Positions 46,801-56,486 of a stretch of DNA of 64,000 bases are shown here, in pieces. The stretch is from Amoebophrya sp. A120 (lineage: Eukaryota; Sar; Dinophyceae; Syndiniales; Amoebophryaceae): contig CAJINV010000002.1 of NCBI GenBank assembly GCA_905178155.1, forward strand, positions 9,249,412 to 9,313,411. The letters run 5' to 3'. Numbering within the stretch: the first letter of the stretch is position 1; each line of letters opens with the position of its first letter. The position numbers and the translations under genes are program-made. The notes beneath the pieces were generated by a model, which was not told the DNA's origin, ran no database searches, and saw only the letters and a program-made list of their open reading frames with translations.

Positions 46801-47724
46801 ACTGAATTAGTAAACCACCATAGCGTGCATGCAGACGCAAACTACCTCTTTCCGTCCTCTAACTCGAGCGACTGCGGTAGCACGAAGACCATCATCTTGA
46901 ATTCACCCGCTTCGTGCACAGGACGGGACTGGAACAATTCCACTGTCACGCGGGAAGAGCTGCACGACGACACTGAAATTGACCTGTATGCGGCTGACAG
47001 TGACGCAACGCCTATTGCATCACTTTGTGGGAAACTTGGAAATCTCCACTACGTGTCCCCCAGGCAAGAGGAGTTGCAAGTCGTCAACGGAGAACTGCTG
47101 CAGAACTACAATGGACGAGATGAACCTCCACGAGATGTTGAGCCACCATCTCCGGAAATCATATCCAGCAGCAGCAACATCAGGGAAATCAACGCCATTA
47201 CCACATACCCGTCTCCAAGTGCGAAAATGAAGGAACTATCGCGGAAGTTGTTTCCACCAGCGCAGTGTGATGATTTATTCTGCGAACAACAATCGTCTCC
47301 AGAAACGGTGGAACTACAACGGCAGCAAAACAACGAGGGGCTGAATGAAGTGGAGGAGGAACACGATGATCCCGAGACCCACCGGCCGCCGATCGTCGTG
47401 ATTTCTCCCTCAATGACGGAAGAAACCGACGCAAACTCCGATGTAGTTGCCGACAAGAAAAACAAACACCCTACGAAACTCGTCGGCCACTCACGACGCG
47501 TGCAACCCTGCCAGCAGAAGATCAGCCTCAAGAACCCGGAGTTAGAACAATTGGAATTGCAGCAACACGCACAGCAGCACACCACTCCGAAAGTAGTGCG
47601 ACCGCGGAATAGAAGCGCGCGGAAGATCAATACAAAGGAGAAATCCAAGATGGATAGGGGTTCCAAAAACTGGCAGGAGAAGACGGCCGAGGAACAAGCC
47701 GCTTCGGTAGTGGTGCTGTTTTAG
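43877..47724 (+). CDS. Acidic/His-rich, largely disordered protein with a microexon
   Basis: Exons 43877-44157, 44468-44481, 44697-44753 and 45185-47724 give 963 residues. Residues 60-115 are an almost pure Asp/Glu/His tract (repeats of DHEHE, then YEEEEEF). This could bind divalent metals, though no known family is matched. Residues about 120-200 are acidic, followed by a likely helix (ITNEQTKKIYKRVE-like) and a Gly/Lys segment. The remaining 750 residues are Ser/Asn/Pro-rich and look disordered, with a basic C-terminus. All three introns are introners packed into the His/Glu tract, giving a 14-nt exon. Unknown function. Confidence 0.6.
44158..44462 (+). mobile_element. Introner element 17, family A
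   Basis: 305 bp, TATCTTGTGTAAAAACGTC / GACGTTTTTCTTCAGGATA. Flanks CACGA/CAGGA (4/5). Confidence 0.85.
44482..44691 (+). mobile_element. Introner element 18, family E
   Basis: 210 bp, TATCCCACGAAAAAAGTG / CACTTTTTTCTTGCGATA, with GTTACAGTTACAC pairing to GTAACTGTAAC. Perfect flanks GCACG. Confidence 0.9.
44754..45179 (+). mobile_element. Introner element 19, family F
   Basis: 426 bp, TATTACAATGAAATATGC / GCATTTTTCACTGTAATA, G-rich right arm. Flanks GGAGG/GGTGC (3/5, the weakest pair). A GT-AG reading starting at 44753 and ending at 45180 is also in frame. Confidence 0.8.
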
Positions 47725-49023
47725 ATCTCTTTTTTGCGCTTCCTTTAGCTTTATCCTCATTGTGACGATGAGAACTACTAGAAACGCCTTGGGCTGTGTA
47801 GGCCTTGTGAGAGCTTGTCTTTGTTTATTTTTTTCCTTTTGAGCAGGTATTTGAAATACCTGAACAAACTTCCTGATTTTATTCCCTACTTCTGCAGTTG
47901 CTGCATCAATAGTCTCTGACTACAGTGCTTATTCGACAACACTTATTTTCAACAAAGAAACACAAAAAGATACAGAAGCCATTTTTTGATTGGCTCCCTT
48001 GTAAAAATTCCAATTAGCATTTAGTTTTAGTATGCGTTTACCCGAACTAAAATTTGTTCGTGGAGACAACCGCTGTCCTGCTTCATCGCGGATAGTGAAT
48101 AAAATGTACCAACGCAAGAAACCTAGTTTGAACTTATTCGTGAACTGAATACAAAAACCGAGCTTTTGATGTGGTTGTCGTTGTCGTGCGACTCCCCCCT
48201 GCATGACTTCCACATCCTTCGTGATACCACATTCACTTTTATCCTTTGACAACAATTTGTTCTTGATTTCGAAAAGTTAACTTTCTTTTGCTGTTGATTT
48301 ACAGACCACGCGGAAGCACCAATATTTTCAAAAAAAAAAACTCTCGTACACTATTTTTCCTGATTGAATTAAGCAAGACAAGAAGGAGCGCTGATGTCGT
48401 TCCGTGTCGATCACCGCCTTCTTCCAAGTGATTCTGCTGCATGTGGTTCTCCTGCACTTCTTGTTTCCCCGTTTGAAATGAACAAGGGAGTGCATCAATG
48501 TCCTCATGCCTTCTGCTGTCGGTTCTTAATCTTATCGCACGTATGCTTCGTCTTCGCGTAGAAAGAATCTCACCAACGCACAGCCACAGCCTCTTTATCG
48601 ATAGTACTGTATTTACTATGCACGAGCACGGGTCGTCATCGTCTGCAGCACGTCAAACAGGTCGTTAAGATCATATGCAACTGCTTAACTAAATCGTCGT
48701 CGTTATCGATATCGTCAAATAAAAGGAAAGACTGCATGGACTAAATCGTCAGCGTCGTATGCTTTCTCTTTTCGTAGTGCCGCCTCTGTCGTGGTCTTCC
48801 ATGAGAAAATATATGCATGGAGTTCCACCGCTACCTCGCTAACAATTCGCGTCGTCGTGCATTTACTCATCTACAGCGAGTTTTTTTTTCGGAGTTACCG
48901 CTTTTTCGGATTGATCAGCATTAGGGATGACCAAGTGTAAGTTCACACAAAACTATTGAAAAGCAGCTACTTGTTGCACTGGTATTTTCAACGAACCTTT
49001 GAATCCGAATACAACGAACAAAA
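47725..49023. other. Intergenic region
   Basis: 1.3 kb, AT-rich, no gene, repeat or RNA recognised. A short minus-strand frame at 47929-48255 has no supporting feature. Confidence 0.5.
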
Positions 49024-52000
49024 ATGACACTAACTGCCGATAGCAAGAACGCAGCAACAGCCAGCACTGCTCTGGTTGTGCCGTCTGCAGACCAGATGAT
49101 GAGGCTACCGTCGCTGCCGCATGAGCAGCTGATGGAGAAGAAGCAGCAATTTTTTCTTGAAACTGCGGAGAAAATCGCCAACGTCAAGCTGCCCGCCAAC
49201 GCTGCGGCGGCTTCGAGTGCGAAGAAGAGTAGCGCGAAGGCGAGCAAGAATGTTGACCCTTTCAACGTGAAAAATGGAAAAGAAGAGAAAGACACTTCCT
49301 ATCAAATCGCTGCATCGCCCGAGACCGTTGGGAATCTCGCTTTGTTCTTCCACATTTTGAAAAACCAGATCCTCACCCCGGACTTGCTCGTCGACAAGAT
49401 CGCGACTTCCGTCGCCACGACCGCAATGTCGTCCTCGGAACACCAGCCTGGTACAACAGCTAGTAAGCCGAAACCGAAGTCCAAGGCCGCCGCGAAGAAC
49501 AACAAGAATTCTGCCTGCAGCGCGGAAAACTACAACGCTTTGGCGTTCAAAACGGAAAAGGCGCAGGCGATCGTGAACTTTTTGGTGAAGGAGGTCAAGG
49601 CGAGCAAGAGCTTCGAGCAGTCGAGCATTCTGAAGCGGGTAAACATCGTGGAGGGAAAGGAGGACGAAGACCAGGCTTTGCTCGCGCTGAAAGACGTTGC
49701 AGGAGAGCAGGAAGATGGCAGTGACGGCGAGGAGATCCTCGATTCTCCGAACAAGAAGTTCAAGCCGCGCGGAAAATCCAAGGAAACAGAGATGGAAGTG
49801 GAGCAAGAGGGGTTTATGAACTGCAAAAGTATCGTACTCGTACTCGTAGTTATTGCAGTCATGCATTACAAATCTTTTACTTTTTCGTTAGGTAAATCCG
49901 CATGACAAATTTTATTTCTCATGCTGAGAAAATTTGTAATGCATTTATACGAGTGCGATACTTTTGCACAGGATAGGGCTTGCTGCTCAGCAAAACGACC
50001 AGAACGTCCTGTCCAACATGTTCAACGCGGACGAAGAACAGGCTTTGGAAAAGGAAAACTTCGATCTCTTTTTCGATCTCAAGCTCGAATATTTAAGCTT
50101 TCTCCTGCTGCAGAAGGAAGACGTTTCGGAAAATAAGTCGAAGACGGTAGCCACGACGTCCCAAAAGGGGAAGAAAACCCCGCGCTCCCAACCGGCGGCA
50201 GAACAAGCAGAGTCGAAAAAACGCACGATCATCTTCCACACGGGCGCGGGCGTCTCGACCGCCGCCGAGATTCCGGATTTTCGCGGGCCGGAGGGCGTGT
50301 GGACCGCGTATCCTGCGCAAAAACGTTCCCACCCCATAGTCAAGTTGGGGAATCTGCTAGACAAATCAACCAGCTTTGGCTGCTGCGCATGACAAGTCTG
50401 GCCTCGTAGTGTAATCCTGTTTGGCTTGTTTAGCAGCATTACAGATTTGGCATAGCGTGCGTATTGGAGCATAACAAATTCAAAAACACGACTAGAAAAC
50501 GCTGCTCATGGGGCTCCGCATGAGAAACATTTTCAGCATGAGCGTGTAGATTTGCATTACAACTATGGAGTGGGGACGTTTTTACTCAGGATACCGCGCG
50601 GACGAAGAACTTCGCACCTCCCGAGACTGCGACTTCCAAGTACTTTAAGCTGAAATCCGCGAACAAGGAAAGTACGGATGAGGAGGAGGACTACGATTTT
50701 GAGAACATCGAATTCAACGTCGACGAGGAAACGGGGGAGATGAAGGTGGTTGAGGTTGACCCGCTGGAATTCGAGAAGCGGAAGGCGGACAAGATCCAGG
50801 CGAAGATTGACTTGAAGGATATAACCCGCTCAGGTGTTACAATCTCAAACGTTACAATAGAATCTGGAATTTGTGTTGCAAGAAGTGCACAATCTACCCT
50901 ACTCCCACAGGATTGCGCATGACAAGTTCTGGAGTCCCAATCCGCACTACAATCTGGCGAAATTTGTATTGCAAAAAGTGGAACGCTGTCCGAGTCTGTC
51001 ATGTTGGTAATGCAAGACAAATCTCAGATTCTATTGTAACGTTTGAGATTGTAACACCTGAGCAGGTTATAGAGGAGCGGATTACGAAGATGAAGTTTAA
51101 CCCGCCCCTGCTGTTCGAACACGCCAACCCGACGAAGGCGCACTGGGTGATCCGCGTGCTGAACGACCAGAAGCTGGTCGCCCACGTGGTCACGCAGAAC
51201 TGTGATGGGCTCCACAGCCGGACCGGGTTGCGCGGAAAGGAAGTGATCTCGGAGTTGCACGGCAACGCGTTCTTGGAAGAGTGTCACACCTGCGGGGAGT
51301 CGTTCTGGCGCGACTTTGACACGTGCAGGTACCGTAGTGCGCGGTTTTTGTTGCGAAACTTGGTTTTTTTTCTTTTCGTTGCGAAAGTAATGTGAGATGC
51401 GGACGTCGATGTTGAAGGTAGTTTGTTTCGAAAAAAGAATGCACCCGAAAATGCACGAAGTTGCAATACACATTAACCCAGAATCCACGGCATTTACGAC
51501 AACTCCGCGAACACGAAGCCGAACCAGCGCGACCGCGGCACCGGCCGCTTGTGCGACTACTGCCACACGGGCATTCTGCAGGACACGATTTCGTACTTTG
51601 GGGAGAAGCTGCGCGACTTCGAGAACGCGTTCAAGGTTTGCAAACCGGCCATGCTGGCCGGCGCGTTCAAGAACTCGTCGAAAATGAAGTTTGTCGCGAA
51701 TGAAGGAAACAAAAATGAGAAAATCAAAGACACCGTCGTCGTTGACACCAGCTCCCAAACCTTTGCAGAGCACGTGCACATTGTGCTGGGCACTTCCCTC
51801 GCCGTCAAACCCGCAAACACGCTGCCGAACTACGGCCCGCTGTGCTTCATCGTTTCGAACAAGCAAACGCACAAGGACAAGCACAACTGCAAGATTGGTG
51901 GAATTCTGGTGAAGACCTCGTGCGACTTATCGCAAGAAAAAACTGTTTATTCACTGTAAACTTGTAATGCAGAAACTGTATCTGAGAAGTGTTTGTCATG

Positions 52001-55000
52001 CTACACATGCAAGACGCTAGGTTTTCCCTGTCTTTTCCCTGAGGAATCTCGCATGGCAAATTTTCCCTGGGATGTAGAACAAACTTGTGATGCAAAACTT
52101 GCAAAATCCTTACAGTGAGACACTTTTTTCGTACGATACGACTTCTTCTGCGTGAAGCTGTGGGAGAAGGTGTTGGAGAAGAAAATCTTGGAAACGAAGG
52201 ACGGTAGCACGCAGAAAAAGCTCGACTTCGAGAACTTGAACGAACAGGTGACGTTTTACGAGGTGATCGCGGAAAATGAGTCCCTGAAACTGAACTACAA
52301 CTTCTTCAACACCCTGATTCTGTTCAACGAGAACGAACCCTACTTGCGCCCGGGCTTTGAGCAGCCGGGGTTCAAGCGCGCACCGCCGGTGATCGTGAAA
52401 AAGGAGGAGAAGGAGCAGCTCTCTATCGCGGACAAGACCACCGAAGCTGCTGGTGCTTCTGCAGACACGACCATGAAGCAAGAACCCCAGAAGGTCGCCG
52501 AGGCCGAACAAGTTGCGACATCGAGTGTGGCCGTGTCTACTCAGCAACAGCCCTCGTGGGCCGAGAAGCAGAACGATGAGGAGGAGAAGCGGAAACAGCG
52601 GTTCGCGGAACTCCAGCGGCGGCACGAGGAGGCGCGGGCGCGCCAGCGTGCGGTGGCCCTGAAGAAGGAGCTGGATCTGAAAAAGCAGGCGCTGGCGGTC
52701 TACCGCTACCCGACCGCGGTCCAGTTCAAGAAGTCCTGGGACAAGAACCACTTGAAGGCGCTGCGCATCGTCCCGCTGTTCATGATGAGCGAGGAGAAGC
52801 GCGGGTACACGCAGGAGGGGAAGTGCGACGAGCTGTTCGTGATGTGCATGCAGGAACTGACCATCAACGGCAAATCCCTGCTGCCCACCATCGACCCGGC
52901 CACCGGCTGGATCCAGCTCGAGGTAAAGGAAGACGAGAACGGGACGGAGTTGAGCGCGAAGAACTTGTTCGGCTTGCCGAACGGCAGCTTCAAACTGAAC
53001 TTCGCGAACGGACAGAACGCGGCAATTGCTTCCGCGAGTTCTTCCGCGACCAGCATGAGTGCCAAGGCGCACTTCACCCCGCGGTCCAGCTCCGCGTCGA
53101 GTTCCGCCTGCGGGGACAACGACATCAAGATGCTGTTGTCCGATGACGAAAACGGGTCGTCCGCTGCGTCCGCCTCCGGCGTTTCGAGCTCCACCACCGC
53201 GAACTCGAACAAACAGAAGATCGACCTGTCCGACTTGTCCAACATCACCGTGCAGTACGACTTCCTGCGTCCCGGCGAGAAGCGGCTGCGGTCCGGGAAT
53301 TCCTCCTGCTCCTCCGCGGCGAGCGCGAGTTCCCACTCGGACGGCGACGGCATGGATTCCGGCGAGGATGACCCCTACCACTACAAATTCTCCGGCGGCG
53401 AGCGAGTCTTGCGGTCGGACGGGACGCCGGTGGACTTGGAGCAGTTGCAGAAGGCCATGGAAGAAGGTGTACCGTTCGGAACTACCGCTGCGAACAAGGG
53501 GGCCGATGAAACTGCGAAGACTGGTGCCACTGCGGCCGCTGCCGCGACCCCGAATAATAAACCGGTGAACAAGACCGCTGTGTCCACCGTCCTTGCCGCG
53601 GCGAAGCCGAAGGCGATGATGAAAAAGCCGGTGCAGAACGAGGTGAACCACTTCAAGGCCGTGGTGCTGGATTTTGACCAGACGCTGTCCAAAATCCACC
53701 TGTACAAGGTGCTCACCGACCCGCGCGAGGGCTTCGACTGCAGCGACGAGGCGGATCAGCTGAACGCTTTGCACGCGGATTTCCACAAAGATCTCTTCAA
53801 GCGGTGCTTCGGGGACGACAACGACCAAAAGGAGCTGGCCGAGTGGCTGATCGCGCTGTCGGGTCTGGTATGCATTGCAAATATGTCTGGGTCTGGAAGG
53901 ATGCGAACTTGTGATGCGCATTTCACAACACAGACAAATCTCTCATCCATGCATAGGTAGCAAAAGGTGCCCATTCCCTGCCACCAAAATAGGGGATTTG
54001 TCGTGCGGATTAAGCAATGCGGAAGCTTCTCGAAATCTGTGATGCTAGGGCTTTCTTGACAGACATTGTGTGTCATGCAAAAACAGCAAGACTCTTCCAG
54101 ACCCAGACACTTTTGCATTTGATATCTGGTCCCGGGGGTCTTTGTCTGCTCGTTCGGCTACCACACGGTCTGCTTCCAGATGCTGGACCAGTTGCTGAAG
54201 AAGTTCAACTCCTCCGCGGAGAACGTTTTCCGCGGGATCTTCGGGAAGGGAAACCTCGTCAACGTCCCGGGAAGTCGGGAGACCAAGGCGGACACGATCT
54301 TCTTCAAGATCATGCAGCAAAAACTGGATGCGCGGTTTCTGTTCGTTGACGACGACGAGAAGAACTGCATGTCGGTGGCCAGCGAAAAGTACTTCTGGAA
54401 CGCGGACGCGTTCTGCCCGGGCGGAAGTTTGAGCGGTGAGACGAGTGTAGTTGCAGCAGGGGAGCATCAGAACAAGGGCCTGACCAAGGCGGATCTCAAG
54501 ATCCTGACCGAGTACATCATCCACAACACTTTGACTGACAACAGTGCCGAGTTCGACTGGGAAACGCCGCGGTTCAAGGCGTTGGCGGAGGGGGAGAGTA
54601 TCAAGAAGAAAAATCCCCCCTCCCCATATCGAAAACGAAATTTGTGATGCTGTATTTGAGTACACAAATCCGATTTGTCTTCCTGGAGAGGACTGCAGAC
54701 CCATATCAAGCCTGAGTAGAGAGGCTTTGACCTGGGCGCTTGGCATGAAAAACGTCCGCGCTGTAGGCTCAACAGCATGACAAACCGCCTGGAGAATGCG
54801 GCGGAGCCTGTGGAGTTGCCTTCATGCAACACAGAGACGATTTGTGGTCACAAATCAGCAATACAAATTTTCGAAAGCGTACCTGTTCAATATGGGGAGG
54901 GGGGATTTTTCCTTTTGATAGAGAGGGTCGGGTCGTTTGTCTGCCTGCGGAAGGTTCCGGAGAAACCTGCAGAAAGTGGTGCGCCCGCTGCTGGTGATGA

Positions 55001-55652
55001 GCCGGACGTGTTCAAGATGGAGACGGATGAGAAGAAGGATAATGGCGAGACGAAAGCAGATCCTACTTCCGCGGCTGCCGGCGCGGCTGATCAGAGTAAG
55101 CCCGCTGAAGAGGAGGAGGATGAGGCGAAGAAGATGCAGAAGTACGTGGAGCCCAGCGTTTTGAAGCAGATGCGCAAGGAAAATGAGGACAACTGGAACT
55201 ACGTGATTGACGTGCGCATCAAGTTCAAGAACGGTGTGGTCGTGGAGGCGAAGAAGATTGACGCCCGGCAGCACGCCATGTGGTTCAACCTGCAGCCGGA
55301 GAAAACCGAGGAGAAGCAGGCTGGAAAGGGAGGTAAGGGCCGCGGCAAGGGGGGAAAGGGGAAGGGCAGGACCCAGCCCCGCTTCACCACCGGCGGAGGA
55401 GTCGATCGGTACGCAAATCATGTGGAGGAGGAGCAACGGGGCTGGGCTTCTGGAAATCAGCGCCACAACGCGCAGCAGGAGGCGCAGCGGTGGGTGTCGG
55501 GCGGTGGGGACCAGCGGTACGCACAGTGGGGCAATGCCGGTGGCAATGATCAGCACCAGCAGGCCTACGCGAACTACAAGCGGAATGCGCCGAGTGGGAG
55601 AGGGGAGGAACAGTACAACAACTATGGGGAGTGGGGAATGCAGGGGTGGTAA
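49024..55652 (+). CDS. Sirtuin (SIRT6/7-type) fused to a HAD-like phosphatase domain
   Basis: Eight exons: 49024-49814, 49981-50308, 50599-50819, 51077-51328, 51482-51927, 52144-53868, 54130-54598, 54926-55652; 4959 nt, 1652 residues. Residues 1-345 are Lys/Ala-rich. The Sir2 domain (about 350-690) shows the NAD-binding [18 protein letters not shown], the TQNCDGLH motif, catalytic His in [11 protein letters not shown], zinc-type CHTC and CDYC pairs, and [14 protein letters not shown]-x-F-x-EEC and TGRLC are typical of SIRT6/7, NAD-dependent chromatin deacylases. An acidic insert of about 70 residues follows the first motif. Residues about 1185-1400 carry HAD motif I ([10 protein letters not shown], DxDxT) and a late acidic [10 protein letters not shown]. 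The Gly/Lys/Arg-rich tail with GKGG repeats suggests nucleic-acid binding. Six introns are introners and one is GT-AG. Confidence 0.8.
49815..49975 (+). mobile_element. Introner element 20, family D
   Basis: 161 bp, TATGAACTGCAAAAGTAT / ATACTTTTGCACAGGATA. Flanks GGGTT/GGGCT (4/5). Confidence 0.85.
50309..50593 (+). mobile_element. Introner element 21, family A
   Basis: 285 bp, TATCCTGCGCAAAAACGT / ACGTTTTTACTCAGGATA. Perfect flanks CCGCG. It interrupts the sirtuin just after its PDFRGPEG motif. Confidence 0.9.
50820..51071 (+). mobile_element. Introner element 22, family G
   Basis: 252 bp with the longest inverted arms seen (about 40 bp: TATAACCCGCTCAGGTGTTA and its complement, continuing through AATCTCAAACGTTACAATAG). 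Flanks AAGGA/GAGGA (4/5). Confidence 0.9.
51329..51481 (+). other. Conventional GT-AG intron in the sirtuin zinc region
   Basis: 153 nt, GTACCG...CCCAG, phase 2. Splicing joins the CHTC half to the CDYC half of the zinc-binding module. Confidence 0.7.
51928..52138 (+). mobile_element. Introner element 23, family E
   Basis: 211 bp, TATCGCAAGAAAAAACTG / CACTTTTTTCGTACGATA. Perfect flanks CGACT. Confidence 0.9.
53869..54124 (+). mobile_element. Introner element 24, family C
   Basis: 256 bp, TATGCATTGCAAATATGT / ACTTTTGCATTTGATA. Perfect flanks TCTGG. It splits the HAD-like domain. Confidence 0.9.
54599..54920 (+). mobile_element. Introner element 25, family B
   Basis: 322 bp, TATCAAGAAGAAAAATCC / GGATTTTTCCTTTTGATA. 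Perfect flanks GAGAG. Strongly similar to element 2 along its length. Confidence 0.9.
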
Positions 55653-56486
55653 AGAGTTGAGAAGGATTTTTTGAATGAGAACGATGTTTGTGCTGGTATC
55701 TGTAGGTATCTGTAAGCACAGTCGGTTCTTCGCGTTACATCGTATTCTGTATCTATCCTCGGAAGTTGAGTTTCAGTTTTAAAAGTTTCATCAAAACTTG
55801 ACGTATGACCACTTGATCTTGAATAACTGTTATAGCTTTACAGCCAGTAAGTATGTTTCTAACATGTAAATGTATAACTTTTGTAAAACTAGTACCGAAA
55901 GCGCACTTACAGATTCATTTAGCGCTCCAACATTAAGCAGCTTCAGTAGGTATGTACATGAAAATTTATGTTTTCGCATTGGTTTAAACGCCAGCGCACC
56001 ATCCATCATTTTAGGGAATAAATTGTTTTTCTGTCGTGATTGAGCACTGACTTTGAAATCAGCAACGTCGAGCAATGTTTGGATTTTGTGACCTGCTTCT
56101 TCATTGGGTATCACTATGAATCGTCTGAGTTGTTGCCGTTTGTTTCCACTATCATTCTTTCATCGCTACAGCCGATTTTCTACTTCAGGTCCCGAATTGT
56201 TCTTCATTGTTGTAGCAAGTCAACTCGTAAAAGTGAGAAGAGGAAGTGTTGCATTTGTGGGCGTGGTATTCCAATCAAGTGGTCTGAGTATTTCTGCTAT
56301 CGGTCGTCCGAGCACATCTGGAGTCACTGTCACGAGCATGTGCTCGTCGCTGTGAACTACGGAAGCGTCCTAAGGTCGGTCGTGTAAAAGTAAACCCCAA
56401 AATCTTCCACTGCTTGGCCTGACTCTGATCTCCCAGTTGTATGTTTCGCTAGTTACGATAGTTAGAGCATTTCCTTTTCGACAAAA
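55653..56486. other. Intergenic region
   Basis: About 0.8 kb, AT-rich. Short frames near 56040-56387 are not protein-like. No repeats seen. Confidence 0.5.

Noticed and set aside
52110-53921. 603-codon open frame on the - strand
   Set aside because: It is the complement of a long sirtuin-HAD exon. Its composition (Leu/Arg/Val/His-rich) reflects the codon bias of the sense gene, and it crosses introner 24's boundary region without any motif.
20057-54920. CRISPR-like or satellite repeats from recurring arm sequences
   Set aside because: The repeats are inverted pairs at element ends inside eukaryotic exons, with no regular spacing and no cas genes.
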